5,168 nt of DNA from Flavobacteriales bacterium UBA5869 (lineage in GTDB: Bacteria; Bacteroidota; Bacteroidia; Flavobacteriales_D; Crocinitomicaceae), in the NCBI GenBank assembly GCA_002432565.1, contig DJFP01000248.1, positions 802 to 5,969 on the forward strand. The letters run 5' to 3'. Position numbers and translations under genes: made by a program. The stretch's first letter is position 1, and every line of letters starts with the position of its first letter. The notes below the pieces were generated by a model that saw only the letters and a program-made list of their open reading frames with translations, was not told the DNA's origin and ran no database searches. This document shows positions 1 to 5,168 of this stretch, one piece after another.

Positions 1-92
1 TCCAACGGAATACATCCCTGTTGAGCTGAAGTCACAAACTGAGCTGCAGGAACAGCATAGAAGTTAACCTGTACATTCGTATCAACCGTTAC
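1..92 (-). other. Start of a further domain, probably PKD (partial)
   Basis: The last 30 codons read VTVDTNVQVNFYAVPAA and then QFVTSAQQGCIPL. A phrase of the form P-x-A-x-F ... GC-x-P-L is the usual opening of the PKD domains that precede the C-terminal sorting region in many Bacteroidota surface proteins. The domain is cut by the window edge, so this is a likely but incomplete call. Confidence 0.5.
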
Positions 93-3000
93 ACAAACAT
101 CAGAAACGCTGACATTGTATAGAGTAGCAGTTGTAGGACTAACAGTAACCTGGCTTAAAGTATCATTCACCGAAGTACTCCATTGATAAGAATAAGCTGG
201 AGCACCATCTGTTACATTCACAGCCAGAACGATAGTACTTCCTGCACAAATCGAAGAATCACCGGTTACAGTAAATGCAAGCACCGGAAGCATTGTCAAA
301 TCAACAGAATCAGGAGCAGCCGTGGTACATCCATTCTGGTCTGCTACGGAAACGGTGTAGGTTTGAGGAGTGTTTTGGATCACATCCTGTGTCTGCCCCA
401 CAAAGCCGTTACTCCAGGTATATGTATAAGGCGCGGTTCCTCCGAACGCAACTGCATACAATGGAATCGTATCACCGGTACACATCAAGCTATCCATAGA
501 AGCGAATAATTGAACAGGAAGTGGTTGTTCAACAGCAACCGAACTGGTTGCAATACAACCTGCAGCATTTGTTGCCTGTACCTGGTAAGCCTGGGCACAC
601 AAAGATCCCTGCGTATTGGCAGGCCCGAATGTTGCACCGTTATCAAAGCTGTATGAAACTGCTCCCGGAGCATAGATCGTTGCAGTACCGTCACAGAATG
701 TATTACATGTAGCACTTGTACTTTCAACAGAATCAATTACAAATTCTGCAGGATCCGTAATAACATAAGTCGTATCGAAAGAACAGTTGTTAGCATCTGT
801 AATTTCAAGCGTATAGTTTCCGGAACACAAGTTCGGATTCGTGTTTGAAGCCCCCGCTACTCCATTCCAGAGATAAGTATAATTCAATGTTCCACCTGTT
901 GCCGTTGCAATTGCAGAACCATCACAAGATGCATAACAAGTCGGATCTGTCAGGTTTAGCGTTGCTGTTAACAAAGCCGGCTCAGTGAGTATTTCCGTTC
1001 CTGTTGCCTGGCAGTTGTTATCGTCGCGAACCACAATATTGTAAGTTCCGGCATCAAGAATTTGCGCATTAGCAACTACCCCGAAAGTCGTTCCGCCATC
1101 GTAGGAATACTCGAAAGGTCCTGTACCTCCCTGCACTGTTACCGAAATTGTTCCCGACTGGTTTTGAAAACAAGTCAGGTTCGTAGCTGCTGATGTGAAC
1201 ACCAAAGTGTCCGGTTGATTAATCACTACATTTAATGTGTCTCTGCACGCATTTACATCTGTAATGATTACATCATAAGTTCCGGCACACAAGCCGTTGA
1301 AAATGTTGCTTGCCTGTGAAACCCCGTTGATCTCAAAAGACAATGCTCCTGTTCCTCCTACTGCATCAACAGTTGCTGAAGCGTCACAAATACTGTAACA
1401 GGTAGGTTCGGTTATGTAAACTCCGGAAATAACAGGCGAAGCCATATTCATAATTGTGACAATCGAATCAACACTGCAGCCATTCGCATCTTCGGCAGTC
1501 AATGGGTAATCATTAGCCGCTAATCCTGTAAAGACATTGTTAGTAGTGAAGTTTACTCCGTTATCGATACTGTAATTATACGGCATCGTTCCTCCTGACA
1601 AGCTCATATCGATTTCTCCGTTTGAGTCTTCACAAGTCGAAGGTGTTAAAGTAACCGTTAAACTTACTCCGGCAGGAGATCCGATAACTGTACTCACTGT
1701 GTCGGAACAAGCATTGAAATCCCTAATGATCAGATCATAGTTTCCGGCACAAAGGTTATTGAACAAACCATTTACGTTAAAGATTACTCCGCCGTCAACA
1801 CTGAACATATAGTCCAAAGTTCCTCCGCTTCCCGATCCGGTAATTGTACCGTCACAAGCATTATTACACAATACATCTGTAGGAACAGCTGCAGCAACCA
1901 GTAAAGCCGGCTCTATCAAAGTAATCGTTGTATCCTGAAGACATCCCTGCTGATCAACTACCACCACATTATAAGTCTGTGCAGCTAAATCAATGAATGA
2001 ACTTGAAGCAGAGAAGTTTGCTCCACTATCGATAGAATACTGGAAGCCTCCATTTCCACCTGTAGCACCCAATTGGATAAATCCACTGTTATTTTGGAAA
2101 CACGTAAGGTCTATTTTGTTATTTGTAATCTCTATCGGAAGTGTTTGAGTGATGGTTTCGGAACCGGTTTCCATACACCCGTTTATATCTGTAATTGCCA
2201 GTCCATACGTTCCAACAGGAAGACCACCGAATGTAGTTCCCGGAACAAAGTTCGCTCCGCCGTCAACACTGTATTGGTAGGCACCTGTTCCACCGGCAGC
2301 ATTTGTAAATTCAATCGCTCCCGTAGAATCTCCATAACATGCAACATTTGTTACAACCGGGTCAAATGTCAAAGGATCCGGTTGAGTTAAGGTAAATGGT
2401 AATGTGAAAATACAGTTTCCGGCATCCGTTATGACAACAACATGCGATCCTTCTCCCAAACTTGGGAAAAATCCGGAAGATTGAGTTATCCCCGACATAT
2501 CCAGTTCGTAGTTGATTGGTCCGGCACCATTCACGTTTGTAACCTCAACTGTTCCGTCAAAAGAACCGTAGCAAAGCGGATTGGTTTGGGTAATCAGGAT
2601 ACCATCCATTTCCACATCATTTACACCGAAAAACTCCTGAGCCTGACATCCGAGATCATCCGTTACAACGATATCGTATGCCCCTGCATAAATATTAGAA
2701 AAAGTTCCGTTAGTCTGAGGTGGCATACTTCCATTTGCAGAATACGTAAATCCCGGATTCGGACCACTTGCGGTAACAATCAATTCACCGTTATTAAATC
2801 CGCAATTGGATTCGATCATATCTACCAGATCAATTTGAATTGCAGGCGGATCAACCAATACCGGGTTCACTTCCAGTGTACAACCATTTGCATCTGTAAT
2901 AACTACATCCTGTGTACCGCTGCACACATTCAAAAGAATATTGGATGCTTGGGCCGTTCCACCGTTCAGGCTGTAATTATAAGCAGGAACACCTCCCGAA

Positions 3001-5168
3001 GGAGTTACCGTAATCGAACCGTCACAGCTTCCGTTACAAACCGGATCAACTGTTGTAAATGTCGCTGAAAGCGGTGCCGGTTGAGTAATGTTAACGGTTG
3101 AGTTTACCAAACAGCCTTCGGAGTCGCGCACAACGATCTCCACCGTTCCCGCACAAAGATTCGTGATCGGGTTGGCAGGTGTAAATGTTAAACCGTTGTC
3201 ATGCGAATAATCATATGGAGCAGTACCACCAGAAGGGTTTATTTGGATCTGTCCGTTACAAAGCGCGTTACAAGTAGCATTTGTAATTGTGGTGGTGTAA
3301 GTCAATTGAGCCGGCTGAACGATTGTCAGCGGAACTGTCGCGGTACAACCGTTTGCATCAGTAACAGTTACCGTATAACTTCCTGCCTGCAGGTTATTAA
3401 ACACGTTAGAAGCCTGGTTTGTAGGTCCTCCCGGAGCTAATGAAAAAGTATAAGCAGCTGTTCCTCCTGTTACACCAATAACAGCAGAACCATTGAATCC
3501 TCCGAAACAACTTACCGGCTGCTGGCTTTGAATAGTAGCCGTTGGCGAAACGGTAGAAGCAATTGTAACCGAAAGGTTTCTCGTACAACCGTTTGCATCA
3601 GTCACGATCACGTTGTAAGTTCCGGCACCAAGTCCGTTAAATGTTCCGGAAGCCTGCGTTACTGCACCGACAGTAAACTGATACCCCGGAGTACCTCCTG
3701 AGGCGCTTACCGTTAATGAACCGTTGTTCACTCCGCAAGAAGAAGGAACCGTTGAAACCAGGGCTAGATTAAGTACAGGAGGTTCGGTAATCGTTGCATT
3801 CACATCAACAAAACAACCGTTTGCGTCAGTAACACGGACAACATAAGCCCCATCGCATAAAGCACTGTAGTTATTTGGCGCCTGGTTCGGAGCTCCGTTT
3901 AAACTGTACTGATATCCCGGAGTTCCTCCTGATGCAGTTACAGCAATCGCGCCATTACAGGTATTATTACACGTTGCGTTTGTAACAGCAACTGTTGCAG
4001 AAACTGCTATTGGGGCGGTTATAGTAACATTTCCGGTTGCTGTACAGCTATTTGCATCAGTCATTGTAACCGAATAATTTCCTGCACATAATGCTGAGAT
4101 ATTTTGAGTCGTTGCCCCATTACTCCATGCAAACGTGTAAGCCGGTGAAGTTGTCGTTGTAATGTTCAAAGCCACACTTCCGTTACAAGGTGTTGCACAA
4201 GATAAATTTGTACCCGTCAAAGCGATTACCGGTCTTGGATTCACCACCACAGCCAGTAAAAAAGTATCCTTACATCCTCCAGGAGTTGTATAAATTACCT
4301 GGTAATTACCCGAATGCGTTAAAGCAGCACTTGCAATTGTAGGGTTAGCAGCCGTAGAAGTATATCCGTTCGGACCTGTCCAGGCATAAGTACCACCCAG
4401 CGTAGAGACAACCGTTGTGAAGTTAATTGCGTTTCCAACACAAACCGGCGTATTTACTGTAGCAGTAATATCCGTTACTGTATAATTGATAAATGTATTC
4501 GGCACCGTTCCGACTTGCCCGGTCCCACCATTGGTTGCACCATTCTCAACAAATTCCGTCAAAGAGCTTGAGAGAGTCATACCACTTGTTCCACCGGCAA
4601 TAATCTGAGTCGGAGCTCCTGAAGTAATAGCTATATATCCGCCGCCGCCGCCGCCGCCCGGACCTTCACTTTCATTTCCAAGAGGCCCCTGGTCACCTCC
4701 TTTTCCACCGGTAACATCCAGCGTTAGGGAATTGGCAACCGCACCTTTGATGATAATTGTTCCACCACCACCGCCACCGGCTGGTGCATCATTCGCAGAA
4801 CCATTATTAGTCGAGATTTGATTCACTGCCGCACCACCCTGTGCACGGATACTTCCTGAGCCTGCAATGTTCGGAGCAATGATATATACAATTCCACCTC
4901 CGCTTCCTCCGGGCGCATTAGAACCGTTATTTGAATCACCGGCACCACCGCCACCACCGAAGAAGATGCGTGTTTGCGGATCAATTACCAAAGGTCTACC
5001 TCCCAATCCTCCATTCGGATCACGGTAATCACCACCCCAGTTTGCATTACTTGGAGCAGTTGTTAATGCATTTTGATTACTGGAACCGTAAGAATATCCG
5101 CCACGTCCACCACCTGATGAAGTTGTGAGTACATTCCCGTTTGCTATAACATATGGATCCAGTGCCCA
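1..5168 (-). CDS. Giant SprB-repeat / PKD-like surface protein (internal fragment, both ends missing)
   Basis: One reading frame is open across the whole minus strand: 1722 sense codons (5168 down to 3) plus two leftover bases, with no stop; random sequence of this length would carry roughly 80. The protein begins in a glycine-rich region, then has one Ig/PKD-like domain, sixteen SprB-type units, two PKD-like units and the start of a further domain. Composition is rich in Gly, Thr, Asn, Val and Ala and poor in Lys, His and Met, as expected of an extracellular beta-sandwich protein. Cysteines are regularly placed and even in number in every complete unit, suggesting oxidised disulfides outside the cytoplasm. 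In Bacteroidota such proteins are usually exported by the type IX secretion system and act in adhesion or gliding, with a sorting domain at the C-terminus. That domain is not visible here, so secretion route and role are inferred. No signal peptide, start codon, ribosome binding site or terminator lies in the window. I do not assign a gene symbol, because many unrelated-length paralogues share this architecture. Confidence 0.95.
93..554 (-). other. Two PKD/Ig-like units (U17, U18) in the same cysteine register
   Basis: U17 (327-554) has MCTGDTIPLYAVAFGGTAPY, then YTWSNG, then TYTVSVADQNGC. U18 (93-326) has SICAGSTIVL, then YSYQWSTSVND, then YNVSVSDVC. Both have the Trp core and the C-x-GDT/GST front loop of Ig/PKD-like domains rather than the SprB C-x3-4-NG loop. 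Their terminal cysteines keep the array spacing (228 and 234 bases). They probably mark the transition from the SprB stalk to the C-terminal domains. Confidence 0.65.
555..782 (-). repeat. SprB-type unit U16 (class A), last of the array
   Basis: A four-cysteine unit: CNTFCDG, core VSYSFDNGATF, strand SLCAQAYQVQATNAAGC. The usual GGTxPY is reduced to PGAVSY, and the final motif reads TNAAGC instead of TDANGC. It is followed by the linker VEQPLPVQL and by PKD-like units. Confidence 0.75.
783..2174 (-). repeat. Three alternating B-A unit pairs (U10-U15)
   Basis: Pairs are U10-U11 (1707-2174), U12-U13 (1245-1706) and U14-U15 (783-1244). The first member has two cysteines and the second four. U10 and U14 are close relatives: TCFQNNSG versus TCFQNQSG, YSIDSGANF versus YSYDGGTTF, and both end with an EPALL linker into a four-cysteine unit with C(N/A-type loop)CDG. 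Equivalent terminal cysteines are 465, 465, 462 and 462 bases apart (U10-U12, U12-U14, U11-U13, U13-U15). U12 is slightly unusual: its front loop CEDSNG is one residue shorter than in other class B units, and its last strand is YPLTAEDANGC. Confidence 0.6.
2175..2411 (-). repeat. SprB-type unit U9 (class B)
   Basis: A two-cysteine unit: CYGDSTG at the front, core YQYSVDGGANF, strand GLPVGTYGLAITDINGC at the end. It stands between the four-unit blocks and the alternating pairs. Its preceding linker (LTQPDPLTF) and its GGTGAYQYS core resemble those of U14. Confidence 0.75.
2412..3344 (-). repeat. Four-unit block, copy 2 (U5-U8, classes A A B B)
   Basis: U5 (CNALCNG, NLCAGTV) and U6 (CNGSCDG, NVCSGTQ) have four cysteines. 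U7 (CGFNNG, NIYAGAY) and U8 (CYGSFDG, SLGEGSH) have two. U6 repeats the YNYSLNG core of U2. The U6-U7 linker DPPAIQIDLV matches that of U2-U3, U7 shares CGxNNGxLxVxASG with U3, and U8 shares C(F/Y)GxF(N/D)G with U4. U1/U5 similarity is weaker. U8 is the most diverged unit: its core reads AGPINYELD and it ends in TDAGNC. Confidence 0.6.
3345..4271 (-). repeat. Four-unit block, copy 1 (U1-U4, classes A A B B)
   Basis: U1 (CATPCNG, ALCAGNY) and U2 (CNNTCNG, ALCDGAY) each have four cysteines. U3 (CGVNNG, GLGAGTY) and U4 (CFGGFNG, NLQAGSY) have two. U2 carries the core YQYSLNG and U3 carries ASGGTPGYQF. The linker between U2 and U3 reads EPPVLNLALV. These features recur in the same order in U5-U8. 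Confidence 0.6.
4272..4487 (-). other. Ig/PKD-like beta-sandwich domain preceding the SprB array
   Basis: About 72 residues running from NYTVTDITATV to the closing GGC. It carries a first cysteine in TPVCVGNAI, a core Trp in YAWTGPNGY (Trp codon at 4380-4382), and the strand HSGNYQVIYTTPGGC ending in a second cysteine (4272-4274). The W-x-GPNG ... SGxYxVxxT...GC pattern is typical of the Ig-like/PKD-like domains of secreted Bacteroidota proteins. It differs from the following SprB units in having the Trp core and no GGTxPY motif. Its terminal cysteine is in the same register as the array, 76 codons before that of U1. It probably caps or links the Gly-rich block to the stalk. Confidence 0.7.
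4578..5168 (-). other. Glycine-rich, cysteine-free N-terminal segment with solenoid-like turns
   Basis: About 197 residues at the N-terminal side of the fragment. It contains no cysteine, unlike everything after it. Glycine runs recur, and three are followed by a short beta-prone strand: GGGIVYI (4881-4901), GGGTIII (4749-4769) and GGGYIAI (4626-4646), spaced 44 and 41 residues apart. Between them are loops with motifs such as GSGSIRAQGG and VTGGKGG. A sequence of the type RIFFGGGGGAGDSNN (near 4930-4975) opens the block. Similar Gly-rich blocks occur at the front of many bacterial surface proteins. The regular glycine-strand-loop pattern suggests stacked beta turns (a solenoid or polyglycine-packed sheet), but that fold is inference. 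The segment continues upstream beyond the window. Confidence 0.75.
4639..4658. repeat. Pure GCC trinucleotide run (6 units) encoding polyglycine
   Basis: Six uninterrupted gcc triplets (4641-4658) follow a tcc triplet. On the coding strand they read as six identical GGC codons plus GGA, giving seven glycines in a row just before the YIAI strand. The other glycine runs in this gene mix GGT, GGC and GGA, so this tract is unusually pure. Slippage by whole triplets would only change the glycine count and keep the frame. Confidence 0.85.

Larger units (their letters stand above)
555..4271 (-). repeat. Array of sixteen SprB-type units (U1-U16)
   Basis: Sixteen tandem units, cut here after each terminal cysteine. 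N to C they are: U1 4044-4271, U2 3813-4043, U3 3585-3812, U4 3345-3584, U5 3111-3344, U6 2880-3110, U7 2646-2879, U8 2412-2645, U9 2175-2411, U10 1941-2174, U11 1707-1940, U12 1476-1706, U13 1245-1475, U14 1011-1244, U15 783-1010, U16 555-782. Each is 228-240 bases (76-80 codons). Each has a linker ending in Pro-x-hydrophobic, a first cysteine followed by a (N/D)G-type turn, a GGTxxYxYS core strand, a (G/N)LxAGTYxVxVTD strand, and a final cysteine in TDANGC or a variant (TDANSC, RDSEGC, TDDLGC, VDQQGC, EDANGC, TNAAGC). This matches the SprB repeat family known from Bacteroidota surface proteins. DNA identity between units is modest, so the array is old or under selection rather than freshly expanded. 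Confidence 0.9.

Noticed and set aside
183..509. A 108-codon plus-strand open frame (with a second overlapping frame at 275-499)
   Set aside because: Antisense shadow over U17-U18. Composition is Cys/Arg/His-rich without motifs, and the opposite strand has a clear domain-containing frame.
485..736. Short minus-strand frames at 485-736 and 3406-3588
   Set aside because: They are out of frame with the continuous 1722-codon frame on the same strand and carry no motifs. They are frame-shifted readings of the repeats. The plus-strand frame at 521-712 is likewise a shadow.
2073..2390. A 105-codon plus-strand open frame
   Set aside because: In-register antisense of U9-U10, with no plausible protein features.
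2442..3068. A 208-codon plus-strand open frame
   Set aside because: It lies exactly in antisense register with the real codons. It stays open because the sense gene rarely uses TTA, CTA or TCA there. Its product is Arg/Cys/Ile/Ser-rich with no recognisable domain.
3201..3440. A 79-codon plus-strand open frame
   Set aside because: In-register antisense of U4-U5, with the same Arg/Ser/Cys-rich shadow composition.
93..4274. Regular 228-240 base periodicity as a possible CRISPR array or non-coding satellite
   Set aside because: All gaps are multiples of three, the similarity is at protein level, and the DNA of the units is diverged. There are no short identical repeats with unique spacers.
4931..5128. 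A His/Arg-rich plus-strand frame that could suggest a metal-binding peptide
   Set aside because: The HRHHRHHRR stretch is the shifted antisense reading of glycine codon runs (ccaccaccg) in the real gene.
1..5168. Possible frameshift, pseudogene or assembly break in the repeat array
   Set aside because: Every terminal cysteine codon falls in the same frame from 4272 to 93 and no stop codon interrupts the reading, so the gene appears intact across the window.

Overview
The whole window lies inside one giant protein gene on the minus strand. Reading the reverse complement from base 5168 down to base 3 gives 1722 consecutive sense codons with no stop. The frame runs off both ends, so neither the start codon nor the stop codon is in the window. 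The short open frames seen elsewhere, on the plus strand and in the other minus frames, are shadows of this gene. I see no RNA gene, promoter, terminator, mobile element or CRISPR array, and no intergenic space.

The protein is a repetitive, secreted surface protein of the kind typical of Bacteroidota with a type IX secretion system (SprB-repeat and PKD/Ig-like adhesins). The evidence is the repeated motif set GGTxPYxYS...GLCAGTYxVxVTDANGC, the closing linkers such as 'TITEPP' and 'NITQPAPL', and a C-terminal edge that looks like the start of a PKD domain. Moderate-to-low GC fits a Flavobacteriales-like host, but the genus cannot be read from this window.

Layout in protein order (right to left on the window): (1) a cysteine-free glycine-rich segment with three turns of GGG-hydrophobic repeats (about 5168-4578); (2) a short linker and one Ig/PKD-like domain with a Trp core (4487-4272); (3) sixteen SprB-type units U1-U16 (4271-555), each 76-80 codons and each closed by a TDANGC-like motif; (4) two PKD-like units U17-U18 in the same cysteine register (554-93); (5) the first 30 codons of another domain resembling a PKD domain (92-1).

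The array has structure beyond a simple tandem repeat. The units fall into a four-cysteine class (A) and a two-cysteine class (B), and the two extra cysteines are always gained or lost together. The class order N to C is AABB AABB B BABABA A. U1-U4 and U5-U8 look like two copies of a four-unit block offset by 311-313 codons. U10-U15 look like three copies of a two-unit block offset by 154-155 codons. The likely role is a long, disulfide-stiffened stalk or adhesin displayed on the cell surface; this is inferred from domain type and not demonstrated.
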